From the NCBI RefSeq assembly GCF_900239345.1, contig NZ_OESZ01000034.1, positions 183,849-247,848 on the forward strand: 64,000 nucleotides of DNA, read 5' to 3'. Shown here one piece after another: positions 1 to 8,059 of the stretch. A program made the position numbers and the translations under genes. This stretch comes from Tenacibaculum dicentrarchi. GTDB lineage: Bacteria; Bacteroidota; Bacteroidia; Flavobacteriales; Flavobacteriaceae. The notes below the pieces were generated by a model. That model ran no database searches, was not told the DNA's origin, and was given only the letters and a program-made list of their open reading frames with translations. Each line of letters starts with the position of its first letter. Position 1 is the stretch's first letter.

Positions 1-49
1 AAAAAACAAAAAAAGCGAGTGCGGAAAGCGGGAAATTGCTTCAAAAAAA
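1..49 (-). repeat. Dispersed repeat A, partial copy cut by window start
   Basis: The reverse complement of this stretch matches the left part of two other intergenic stretches at 18941-19035 and 25714-25808. All three share the core TTTCCCGCTTT(C/A)CGCACTCGC followed by a T-tract. Only the 'CGCACTCGC' half is visible here; the 'CGGGGCTAG' half would lie before base 1. It has no coding content. My recollection that similar CTAGCCCCGATTG... elements are frequent in flavobacterial intergenic DNA is not verified. Confidence 0.75.
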
Positions 50-143
50 ATAATTTGCCTCGGTTATAATGTTACTGAAATAAAAATGTAATTAGAAAGA
101 AAATTAAGTGGTATTTTAAGTAACATTCATGTAGTTTTGTTAT

Positions 144-536
144 ATGAATTTTTATGAAAAAAAATATACTGTTACCACAAACGAAATTGATGAGTATCAG
201 CACGTAAACAATGTGGTTTATGTACAGTGGATGCAAGAAGTATCTGCCGCACACTGGTTATTGCTAATAAAAGATATTGCTAAACCTGATTATGTTTGGT
301 TTGTAATTCGTCATGAAATTGATTACAAAAAACAAGCGGTTCTAGGCGATGAAATAAGTGTAAAAACATGGGTTGGTAAAACCGAAGGAATCCGTTCTGT
401 TCGTCATTTTGAAATACACAAAGGCACTGATTTGTTAGTAAAATCGGAAACGACCTTTTGTTTATTAGACGCAAAAACTAAAAAACCAAAAAGAATAACT
501 AAAGAAGTTACAAACGTACTTTTAGAAAAAAAATAA
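144..536 (+). CDS. Acyl-CoA thioesterase, 4HBT hotdog family
   Basis: This 130-residue protein has the size of a single hotdog-fold thioesterase. The N-terminal stretch 'NEIDEYQHVNNVVYVQWM' fits the 4HBT signature D-x-x-x-H-x-N-N-x-x-Y, which carries the active-site Asp near residue 17. The later 'VRHEIDYKKQAVLGDEI' fits the second conserved block of YbgC/FadM-like enzymes. Members hydrolyse acyl-CoA thioesters in the cytoplasm; the chain-length preference cannot be read from sequence. The gene ends 29 bases before the DEAD-box helicase gene on the same strand. No signal peptide or extra domain is visible. The family call is firm, the substrate unknown. Confidence 0.85.
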   Translation: MNFYEKKYTVTTNEIDEYQHVNNVVYVQWMQEVSAAHWLLLIKDIAKPDYVWFVIRHEIDYKKQAVLGDEISVKTWVGKTEGIRSVRHFEIHKGTDLLVKSETTFCLLDAKTKKPKRITKEVTNVLLEKK

Positions 537-565
537 GCAATATATTTGCACATTATATATAGAAA

Positions 566-1684
566 ATGACAACATTTAAAGGGTTAGGAGTACAAAAACA
601 ATACGTTGAAGGATTGAAGGAATTAGGGATTACAAAACCTACTGAAGTGCAAGAAGCGGCAATACCATATTTATTGCAAAATAATGCTGATTTTATTGGG
701 TTAGCACAAACAGGAACGGGTAAAACTGCGGCTTATGGACTGCCTGTTTTACATAAAATTGACGCTTCAAAAGATACAGTTCAGGCTTTAATTTTATCAC
801 CAACAAGAGAATTGGTACAGCAAATAAAAAAACAATTATTTAAGTTTACAAAATATGTAGATGATAAAATTTTTGTAGAAGCTGTTTATGGTGGTGAAAA
901 AATAGACCGTCAAATAAATAACTTAAAAAGAACGACCCACGTAATTGTAGCTACTCCAGGGCGTTTAATCGATTTGATTGAAAGAGGTGAAGTAAATTTA
1001 AAAGATATCAATACTTTGGTACTTGACGAGGCAGATGAAATGCTAAGTATGGGGTTTAAGTTAGATTTAAATCGTATTTTAAAATACACTTCAGGTACTA
1101 GAAAAACATGGTTATTTTCGGCAACAATGCCCGATGAAATTAGAAATATCATCAAAAAATACATGGATTCATCGGCAAAACAAGTGGAGGTGAATAAAAA
1201 TTCGTTGGTAAATGCTAATATTACGCATCAGTTTATACAAACGACTATTCCTGAAAAAGTAGATGTAATTGTAAAATTTTTAGAAAAAAAACCTTCAGAA
1301 AGAGGCATCATTTTTGCTAGAACAAAAGCAGGTGTGCAAAAATTAACAAAATTGTTACAAGATGATGGTTTTTCGGTTGCCGCTTTAGAGGGTGATATGC
1401 AGCAAAGAGATCGTGAAAAGGTAATGCGAGCTTTTAAAAATGAGAGTCTTCAAATTTTAGTTTCTACAGATGTTGCCGCAAGAGGTATTGATGTACGAGA
1501 TTTAGGTTTTGTAGTACACCATCAATTACCAGAACAATTAGAATATTACACACACCGAAGCGGAAGAACTGCAAGAGCAGGGAAAAAAGGTGTTTCTTTA
1601 GTATTAATTTTAAATAACGAAAGAAATAATATTAAAGAGGTGGAAAGAACTTTGCAGATAAAGTTTTCAGAAATTAATATTTAA
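566..1684 (+). CDS. DEAD-box ATP-dependent RNA helicase
   Basis: The 372-residue protein contains the ordered superfamily 2 motifs. These are a Q motif near residues 5-33, AQTGTGKT (47-54), PTRELVQQ, TPGR, DEAD (154-157), SAT near 185, STDVAARGID, and HRSGRTARAG near 330-340. It stops soon after motif VI and so is a minimal helicase core without the basic or RNA-binding tail of DbpA or CsdA. Family members unwind short RNA duplexes during ribosome assembly or RNA decay in the cytoplasm. A TATATTTG box at 541-548 matches the Bacteroidota -7 element, but no TTG lies at the ideal -33 distance. The specific paralogue (RhlE-like or other) cannot be decided. Confidence 0.93.
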   Translation: MTTFKGLGVQKQYVEGLKELGITKPTEVQEAAIPYLLQNNADFIGLAQTGTGKTAAYGLPVLHKIDASKDTVQALILSPTRELVQQIKKQLFKFTKYVDDKIFVEAVYGGEKIDRQINNLKRTTHVIVATPGRLIDLIERGEVNLKDINTLVLDEADEMLSMGFKLDLNRILKYTSGTRKTWLFSATMPDEIRNIIKKYMDSSAKQVEVNKNSLVNANITHQFIQTTIPEKVDVIVKFLEKKPSERGIIFARTKAGVQKLTKLLQDDGFSVAALEGDMQQRDREKVMRAFKNESLQILVSTDVAARGIDVRDLGFVVHHQLPEQLEYYTHRSGRTARAGKKGVSLVLILNNERNNIKEVERTLQIKFSEINI

Positions 1685-1696
1685 TTAGTATTTTCA

Positions 1697-2323
1697 GTGG
1701 ATATTATTTACGCCCTTGATATTGCAGGAACATTTGCTTTTGCCATTAGTGGTGCTTTGGTGGCAATGAAAAAACAATTTGATGTATTTGGTGTTGTTAT
1801 TATCGCCTTTGTTACCGCTGTGGGTGGTGGTATGATTCGAGATGTTTTAATTAACGCACACCCCATAAATTGGATTAGCGACCTTAATTATATTTGGACA
1901 ATTTTAACTGCCGTTGGTTTTACTTTTTTATTTAGAAGTAAAATAGCGCCACTACGTAAAACCATGTTTTTATTTGATACTATTGGAATTAGTGTGTTTA
2001 CTTTATTGGGTTTAGAAAAAGGTTTATCGTATGATTTACATCCTTTTGTAGCCTTGGTTATGGGAATGGTTTCTGCTGTTTTTGGAGGTGTTCTTAGAGA
2101 TGTACTCACCCGAAAAGTTCCTTTAATATTTAAAAAAGAAATATACGCATCCGCTTGCTTGGCAGGTGGAGTGGTATATCTTATTTTAGAAGAATTTAAT
2201 ATAAATAAAGACCTTCAGTTTGTAATACCAACACTGGTTGTGTTCTTAATACGGTCAATTGTAGTAAAATATAAATTAGAATTACCAAAGATAAAATCCG
2301 ATGTTTTAGGTGAATTGGGTTAG
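1697..2323 (+). CDS. Trimeric intracellular cation channel (TRIC/UPF0126) family protein
   Basis: This 208-residue membrane protein has about seven hydrophobic helices. It contains two related halves, each with a glycine-rich kink followed by RDVL: 'GGGMIRDVLI' near residue 45 and 'GGVLRDVLTR' near residue 130. This internal duplication is the hallmark of prokaryotic TRIC channels (YadS/YicG family), which conduct monovalent cations as trimers in the inner membrane. The start is a GTG at 1697, only 12 bases after the helicase stop, so co-transcription with the helicase is likely. The family call is firm; the physiological ion and role are unknown. Confidence 0.85.
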   Translation: MDIIYALDIAGTFAFAISGALVAMKKQFDVFGVVIIAFVTAVGGGMIRDVLINAHPINWISDLNYIWTILTAVGFTFLFRSKIAPLRKTMFLFDTIGISVFTLLGLEKGLSYDLHPFVALVMGMVSAVFGGVLRDVLTRKVPLIFKKEIYASACLAGGVVYLILEEFNINKDLQFVIPTLVVFLIRSIVVKYKLELPKIKSDVLGELG

Positions 2324-2366
2324 TTTTATAGAAAAAAGATGTTTTATCAAAATTAAAAAAAACGAG

Positions 2367-3152
2367 ATGAAGAAAGAATTTAGTTTAGTGTTTTTATTGT
2401 TTATAAGTATAACTGTTTTTTCACAAGAAAAAAAATTACCAGCAGGATGGGATATTATTAGTTTAGATAATAAAACAGCCTATATGAATTTAATTACAGG
2501 AAGTATTTCTAAAAAATATCCTACAAAAGCCGCGGTAAAACCTTCGGGAAAGCTAGCCTTTGACCCAACAATTAGCCATAAGGTAAAAAAAGGAGAAACA
2601 TTAAGTACTATTTCAAGAAAATATGATGTAAAACTATCCAGGTTATACCGATTAAATAGCATGACTAATTTTGATACCTTAAAAATAGGGCAAGAAGTTG
2701 TAATTGGTTATGGGCAAAGTAAGGCGGAAAAAACTGCTTTTTTTAAGAAAGTAAACTCTAAAACTCAAATAAAAACCACGCCTAAACCTTTAGATAAACC
2801 AATTGCTAAAAATAAAGTAATAATAGCAAACAAAGCTAAGGTTAAAGCTGAAACAAAAACTAAAACGAGTTCTAAAGATACCCCTAAAACTAAAACGGCT
2901 TTAAATAAAGAATATGCAAAACGTTTTGCGCTTATTGTAGAAAAAGATCCTGTTGTTGAAAAGAAAGTTATAGCAAAAAAAGTAGCTGTTGTTACAGGTA
3001 AAAAAGCGGTAGTTAAATATCATACTGTTACAGCAACAGAAACTTTATACGGAATAGCTTCTAAATATAAAATAGCTGTAAAAAAATTAAAAGAATTAAA
3101 TAATATTAAAAATAATACGATTGCTATTGGACAAAAGTTGAAAATAAAATAA
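2367..3152 (+). CDS. Secreted protein with two LysM domains
   Basis: I place the start at the ATG at 2367, giving 261 residues, because it begins a clean Sec signal peptide (MKKEFSLVFLLFISITVFSQ). The longer frame from 2310 adds a charged leader and overlaps the TRIC gene. Two LysM peptidoglycan-binding domains are visible, at about residues 71-113 and at 218-261 up to the C-terminus. They are joined by a roughly 100-residue Lys/Thr/Ala-rich linker. No catalytic domain (amidase, M23 or glycosidase) is present, so it is probably a cell-wall-binding structural or accessory protein in the periplasm. A strong hairpin terminator follows. Confidence 0.85.
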   Translation: MKKEFSLVFLLFISITVFSQEKKLPAGWDIISLDNKTAYMNLITGSISKKYPTKAAVKPSGKLAFDPTISHKVKKGETLSTISRKYDVKLSRLYRLNSMTNFDTLKIGQEVVIGYGQSKAEKTAFFKKVNSKTQIKTTPKPLDKPIAKNKVIIANKAKVKAETKTKTSSKDTPKTKTALNKEYAKRFALIVEKDPVVEKKVIAKKVAVVTGKKAVVKYHTVTATETLYGIASKYKIAVKKLKELNNIKNNTIAIGQKLKIK

Positions 3153-3170
3153 TAATTCTTTATACATTAA

Positions 3171-3204
3171 AAAAAGCTCGAAACTTTAAAGTTTCGAGCT
3201 TTTT
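3171..3204. terminator. Bidirectional rho-independent terminator
   Basis: A perfect inverted repeat is centred between 3187 and 3188 (core GCTCGAAAC / GTTTCGAGC) and flanked by an A-run on the left and a T-run on the right. It lies between the convergent LysM gene and the rRNA methyltransferase gene and can serve both. Confidence 0.85.
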
Positions 3205-3228
3205 TAATATATGAAATGTCGCAAAAAA

Positions 3229-4440
3229 TTATTTTCTTACTAATTGTGCCATGTAAAAACCGTCAAATCCAAATTCATGGGCTAATACTTTATGGTCTTT
3301 TACAAAGGTAAAATCTTTTCCATCTTCCGAGGCTAAAAACAGTTCAACTTGTTCTTGATTTTCCGAAGGCAACACAGAACAGGTAGCATATACTAATTTA
3401 CCACCTGGTTTAACCATCCTAGAATATCTTTGTAAAACATCTTGCTGAATATCTTTGATATTATCAATAAATTCAGGCTGTAATTTCCATTTACTATCAG
3501 GGTTTCTACGTAAAACACCCAAACCAGAACAAGGAGCATCAATTAAAACTCTATCGGCTTTTCCGTATAATTTTTTAATTACTTTGGTAGAATCAATTAC
3601 TTTTAAATTGATATTACTAACACCGTTTCTACGAGCTCTAATTTTTAACTTTCTCAATTTACTTTCGTAAATATCCATGGCAACAATTTGCCCTTTATTT
3701 TTCATTAATGCCGCTAAATGTAATGTTTTACCTCCAGCACCCGCACAGGTATCAATAACTTTCATTCCTGGAGCAACGTCTAAATAAGCCGCTACTAATT
3801 GCGAAGAAGCATCTTGAACTTCAAAAAATCCTTTGTGAAATGCTTCTGTTTTAAAAACATTGGCACGTTCTACTAAACGCAAGGCATCATCACAACCGTT
3901 TACAAACTCCGTTTCGATACCTTCTTGTTGTAAATCTTTTTGTAAATGTTCTTTTGTTACGTTTAATGTATTGGTACGTAAAATAACATCGGCACGTTTG
4001 TTTAATGCCGCCATTTCTTTTGTCCAAACAGTTTCACCTAATTCTTTGATTCCTAATTCATCAATCCAATCAGGAATAGATTCTCTGTATTTTCTAATTT
4101 GAGAAAGTTCATCGAAACGTCCTTTGATTCGTCTTGTAGGCGTTTCTTCAATCTGATTCCAGTCTGGTAATTTAATTCCTTTTAATACACACCAAACTAC
4201 TAGCAAACGCCATAAATCTGGTCGTGAATATGGAGTTTTTACATCTGCAATTTCGGCGTATAAACGCTTCCATCGTACGATGTCATAAATAGTTTCGGCA
4301 ACAAATTTTCTATCACGTGCGCCCCATCTTTTATCTCTTTTTAATGCCTTTTCAACAGCTTTATCGGCATATACGTCATCATTAAAAACGTCACGTAAAC
4401 TGTCAATAACTGCGTAAACTAAATTTCTATGTAATCTCAT
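3229..4440 (-). CDS. RsmB/NOP-family RNA (cytosine-5) methyltransferase
   Basis: This 403-residue protein has an N-terminal NusB-like helical region (about residues 1-130) and a C-terminal Rossmann methyltransferase. The SAM motif 'DTCAGAGGKTLHLA' is followed by 'DAPCSGLGVLRRNPD' and 'YATCSVLPSENQEQVELFL'. These carry the two cysteines (PCSG and ATCS) used by m5C RNA methyltransferases, one for catalysis and one for product release. RsmB methylates C967 of 16S rRNA in E. coli; whether this orthologue has the same site is inferred. A TATCTTTG box on the minus strand at 4459-4466 may be its -7 promoter element. Confidence 0.9.
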   Translation of the reverse strand: MRLHRNLVYAVIDSLRDVFNDDVYADKAVEKALKRDKRWGARDRKFVAETIYDIVRWKRLYAEIADVKTPYSRPDLWRLLVVWCVLKGIKLPDWNQIEETPTRRIKGRFDELSQIRKYRESIPDWIDELGIKELGETVWTKEMAALNKRADVILRTNTLNVTKEHLQKDLQQEGIETEFVNGCDDALRLVERANVFKTEAFHKGFFEVQDASSQLVAAYLDVAPGMKVIDTCAGAGGKTLHLAALMKNKGQIVAMDIYESKLRKLKIRARRNGVSNINLKVIDSTKVIKKLYGKADRVLIDAPCSGLGVLRRNPDSKWKLQPEFIDNIKDIQQDVLQRYSRMVKPGGKLVYATCSVLPSENQEQVELFLASEDGKDFTFVKDHKVLAHEFGFDGFYMAQLVRK

Positions 4441-4529
4441 TTGGTGAATTTATGGGTGCAAAGATAGTGGATTTTAATGGTTTTTTGTACTTTCGTTTTG
4501 AGTAAAAAATCATGCTAAAAAAGTAATAA

Positions 4530-5323
4530 ATGAAACAACTGATACTAACTTTAAACTGTTTTTAGCTGTTTTTTTTAATGTAACAGCTCAAGAAAACATA
4601 TTTGGAAAAGAAAATGAATTTCCAGCGAATGAAATAAGATATGTTTTTGGTGATAATGTAAAATTAAGAGAAGCTTCAGATGTAAATTCTAAAGTGATTT
4701 TATTATTAAAAATAGGTGCTGAAATTACTGTTTTAGAAAAAACAGCTAATTTTTTATTTTATAATGGAATTAACAGTTATTGGTATAAAGTAGCATATAA
4801 AAATTCAACAGGTTTTATTTTAGGTGGGCTTATTTCTTTAGATAAAAAAGAAGTTGATAATTCTAAATATTTACTTTCTTTGAAAAAAGAAAATTCAGCA
4901 TATTATATAATAGTAAGAGTTGTTAATGAAGATAAACCGTATTTAGAAAATTCATCTTTATTAGGGGTTGAACAGGTTTTTTCAATGAAAACTTTTGATA
5001 GTCAGGGTATAACGTCGATAGAAAATATGGCTTATATTGATTTTATCGTAGAATCATGTGGTTTTAACGGCGGAGGTTATTATTTGTTTAATGATGGAAG
5101 CACATTAAAAAAAGCAATAGAATTAACTCAAATAGGAGATGGAGGAAATTGGTTTGGAGAGGAATTAATTTTTCCAAGAAATAAAAATGGTAAGGATGGA
5201 GTAATTTTATATGAAAAAGAAATAGGAGAGATTTTAGACGAAAAAACAAACCATACCAAAATAATTATAGAAAAAAAAGAGTTAGTTTGGAAAGGAAAAA
5301 CATTTATTCAAAATAAAGATTAG
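4530..5323 (+). pseudogene. SH3-domain secreted protein, frameshifted in its signal peptide
   Basis: The ATG at 4530 opens a typical export signal (MKQLILTL...) but stops at the TAG at 4563. The rest of the signal peptide (LFLAVFFNVTAQ) continues in another frame from about 4556 without interruption to 5323. A single-base loss in the A-run at 4553-4555 explains this, because adding one base restores an uninterrupted signal peptide of normal form. Downstream, 'NVKLREASDVNSKVI' and 'WYKVAYKNSTGFILGG' fit a bacterial SH3 domain, followed by about 150 residues with no recognised domain. The first in-frame start after the shift (GTG at 4694) would cut into the SH3 domain, so I do not accept it as the native start. 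It could be a real mutation, a phase-variable tract or a base-calling error. Confidence 0.65.
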
Positions 5324-5333
5324 TTAGTATTTA

Positions 5334-7898
5334 ATGAATTTAAATCATCCGATAACATATATAAAAGGCGTTAGTGTAGCTAGAGCAGAATTATTATTTA
5401 CTGAATTAGGGATAAAAACTTGTAATGATTTATTACATCTTTTTCCGTTTCGTTATATTGATAAAACCCAGTTTTATCCGATTAATCAATTAGTACAAAA
5501 CGCTGCTGAGGTTCAAATAGTTGGTAAAATAACAGCCGTTAAAGAAATTGAACAAAAACGAGGAAGTAGGCTAGTGGCAACTTTTTCTGACGGCACAGGT
5601 TTTTTAGATTTGGTGTGGTTTAAAGGTGCTAAATGGATAAAAAACAGCTTAAAAACCGATGTTCCGTATGTGATTTATGGAAAATTAAATTGGTATAACG
5701 GTCGGGCAAATATGCCACATCCTGAAATGGAAACTTTAAAAGAGTATAAAAGTAAGCTTCAAACGGCGATGCAACCTGTATATCCATCGACAGAAAAATT
5801 AGCAAATAAAGGAATTACCAATAAAATTTTGCGTGGTTTTATTCAAGAACTTTTCAAAGAAATAATTCAGCAAATAGAAGAAACATTACCTGATTATGTA
5901 TCCGAAGAAAATAATTTATTAGCTAAAAAAGAAGCCTTATTAAATATTCACTTTCCTAAGGATCAAGAATTATTAGCAAAAGCACAATATCGCTTAAAAT
6001 TTGAAGAATTATTTTTTATTCAAATTCAATTATTACAGAAAAAACGCATCCGAAAATCAAAAATAAAAGGTGCTGTTTTTGAAAAAATAGGCGAGAATTT
6101 CACCGATTTTTACACTAATAAATTACCTTTTGAATTAACAAATGCTCAAAAAAGAGTGTTAAAAGAAATCAGAATAGATGTGGGTTCAGGAAAACACATG
6201 AATCGTTTATTGCAAGGCGATGTGGGGTCAGGAAAAACAATTGTAGCGTTGTTAAGTATGTTAATTGCAATTGATAACGGCTATCAGGCAACAATTATGG
6301 CGCCAACTGAAATTTTAGCGATTCAGCATTATAACGGAATTACGGAGCTTTTAGAAGGAACAACGATAAAAGTTGAATTATTAACAGGTTCAACCCGAAT
6401 TAGAAAAAGACGTGAAATTCATACAGGTTTAGAAGATAAATCAATACATATTTTGGTAGGAACACACGCTGTTTTAGAAGATAAAGTATCATTTAAAAAT
6501 TTAGGAATCGCTATTATTGATGAGCAACATCGCTTTGGGGTAGCACAACGTTCTAAATTATGGCAGAAAAATCAACCGCCTGCAATTCTGAATGAAAAAG
6601 GTAGAAATATTCATCAAAAATATAAGGATGAAAATTCAGATTCTTATAAATTAATCAAAGAAATTGCTTTTAAACGAAAAAACAGAACATCGAAAGCCGA
6701 AAGAGCCTTGTGGGAAGTTTTAAAAAATAAACAAACGGGTTTTAAATTCCGAAGATATTATCTTATTGAAGATTTTTTAATTGATTTTATCTGCCTAGAA
6801 AAAAAACTGATTATAGAGGTTATCGGGAAATATCATACTAGCGAAGCACAGCAAGAAGCGATGCGTTTACGTACCGAAATTCTAACTGCATTCGGTTATA
6901 AAGTGGTTCGGTTAGATGAAAATCAAATTTTAAATTCGCCTGAAAACACATTAAAAAATAAACTTGAAAATATACTAGATAAAACAATAAAAAGAATCAT
7001 TGCAACTTTAAAAAGTTTGCCTACTGTTACAGTAAAAAAATCGGTTCCACCACACGTTTTGGTGATGACCGCAACGCCAATTCCACGAACTTTAGCTATG
7101 TCGGTTTATGGTGATTTAGATATTTCTGTAATTGATGAATTGCCTCCTGGGCGTAAAGAAATTAAAACGGTGCATCGGTATGATAGTAATCGTTTGTCGG
7201 TTTTTAAATTTTTAAAAGATGAGATAAACAAAGGGCGGCAGGCATATGTGGTGTATCCGTTAATTGAAGAATCGCAAGCGATGGATTATAAAGATTTAAT
7301 GGACGGTTACCATAGTATTGCTCGTGATTTTCCATCGCCAAAATATCAAATAAGCATCGTTCACGGAAAAATGAAACCTGCGGATAAAGAATTTGAAATG
7401 AATCGTTTTATAAAAGGCGAAACTCAAATAATGGTAGCAACAACGGTAATTGAAGTTGGTGTAAATGTGCCAAACGCCTCGGTAATGGTTATTGAAAGTG
7501 CCGAGCGTTTTGGCTTGAGTCAATTGCATCAATTGCGAGGTAGAGTAGGGCGTGGAGCTTCGCAAAGTTATTGTATTTTATTATCGAGTTTTAAATTGTC
7601 ATCCGATAGTAAAACCCGTTTACAAACCATGGTCGATACCACCGATGGTTTTAAAATTGCTGAGGTAGATTTAAAACTTCGAGGTCCTGGAAATATTATG
7701 GGAACGCAACAGAGTGGTGTATTAAATTTAAAAATTGCCGATGTGGTAAAAGATACGACAATCCTACAAAAAGCCCGTCAAACCGCAATCGCTGTTTTAG
7801 AAGATGATGCTAGTTTTTCGAAACCTGAAAATGCAAATCTATTGAAAGTCTATACGCAATTGCAAAAATCAAACGGGCTTTGGAGTAATATTAGTTAG
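5334..7898 (+). CDS. recG: ATP-dependent DNA helicase RecG with internal DUF559 nuclease-like insert
   Basis: RecG remodels stalled forks and Holliday junctions. The 854-residue product has the N-terminal wedge/OB region, Walker A GDVGSGKT (295-302), DEQH (396-399), TATPIPRT (579-586) and the RecG hallmark QLRGRVGRG. About 157 extra residues lie between DEQH and TATP, at roughly 416-572. Without them the length is about 697, normal for RecG. The insert contains a DUF559 (Vsr-like endonuclease) domain with 'SKAERALW' (E456), 'FLIDFIC' (D484) and 'IIEVIGKYH' (E495, H501). The usual Asp after E-x is Ile497, so the nuclease site may be damaged. The reading frame is open throughout, so the helicase probably still folds around the insert. 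It begins 10 bases after the SH3 gene. Confidence 0.92.
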   Translation: MNLNHPITYIKGVSVARAELLFTELGIKTCNDLLHLFPFRYIDKTQFYPINQLVQNAAEVQIVGKITAVKEIEQKRGSRLVATFSDGTGFLDLVWFKGAKWIKNSLKTDVPYVIYGKLNWYNGRANMPHPEMETLKEYKSKLQTAMQPVYPSTEKLANKGITNKILRGFIQELFKEIIQQIEETLPDYVSEENNLLAKKEALLNIHFPKDQELLAKAQYRLKFEELFFIQIQLLQKKRIRKSKIKGAVFEKIGENFTDFYTNKLPFELTNAQKRVLKEIRIDVGSGKHMNRLLQGDVGSGKTIVALLSMLIAIDNGYQATIMAPTEILAIQHYNGITELLEGTTIKVELLTGSTRIRKRREIHTGLEDKSIHILVGTHAVLEDKVSFKNLGIAIIDEQHRFGVAQRSKLWQKNQPPAILNEKGRNIHQKYKDENSDSYKLIKEIAFKRKNRTSKAERALWEVLKNKQTGFKFRRYYLIEDFLIDFICLEKKLIIEVIGKYHTSEAQQEAMRLRTEILTAFGYKVVRLDENQILNSPENTLKNKLENILDKTIKRIIATLKSLPTVTVKKSVPPHVLVMTATPIPRTLAMSVYGDLDISVIDELPPGRKEIKTVHRYDSNRLSVFKFLKDEINKGRQAYVVYPLIEESQAMDYKDLMDGYHSIARDFPSPKYQISIVHGKMKPADKEFEMNRFIKGETQIMVATTVIEVGVNVPNASVMVIESAERFGLSQLHQLRGRVGRGASQSYCILLSSFKLSSDSKTRLQTMVDTTDGFKIAEVDLKLRGPGNIMGTQQSGVLNLKIADVVKDTTILQKARQTAIAVLEDDASFSKPENANLLKVYTQLQKSNGLWSNIS
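6579..7049 (+). mobile_element. DUF559 nuclease-like cassette inserted in recG
   Basis: In-frame insertion of about 470 bases between helicase motifs II and III of RecG; exact ends are approximate. Both flanks encode a Pro-Pro pair (415-416 and 572-573), suggesting a small target duplication or retained junction codons. It lacks intein features: no Cys or Ser splice residue at the left junction and no His-Asn before a nucleophile at the right. It encodes a DUF559 domain in its middle (about residues 445-540) and ends with a helical tail rich in Lys/Ile. I infer a domesticated or degenerate nuclease mini-element. Confidence 0.55.
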
Positions 7899-7946
7899 TT
7901 TTTATTTTTAAAGAATATAAAATCGTTTAGGAATTAATAATGATGG

Positions 7947-7966
7947 CAATGGGCTAAAGCCCGTTG
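7947..7966. repeat. REP-like short palindrome
   Basis: CAATGGGCTAAAGCCCGTTG forms a tight hairpin with a two-base loop directly after recG. Similar GGGCTnnAGCCC palindromes are common intergenic repeats in Bacteroidota (from memory). It has no T-tail, so it is not an obvious terminator. Confidence 0.45.
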
Positions 7967-8059
7967 TTAAAATATCATTATAAAAACATGAAAAATAACT
8001 TGTAATAATCCTAAAAAATCATATTTTAAGCGGTTACATCAAAAATAATAAAAACAACG

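Noticed and set aside
4694..5323. Annotation of the SH3 protein from the GTG at 4694
   Set aside because: It would remove the first strand of the SH3 domain and the visible signal peptide; the coding frame clearly continues upstream to about 4556.
6579..7049. Intein or group II intron in recG
   Set aside because: No splice-site Cys/Ser or His-Asn ending is present, the insert contains no reverse transcriptase or intron RNA domain V, and the frame is open.
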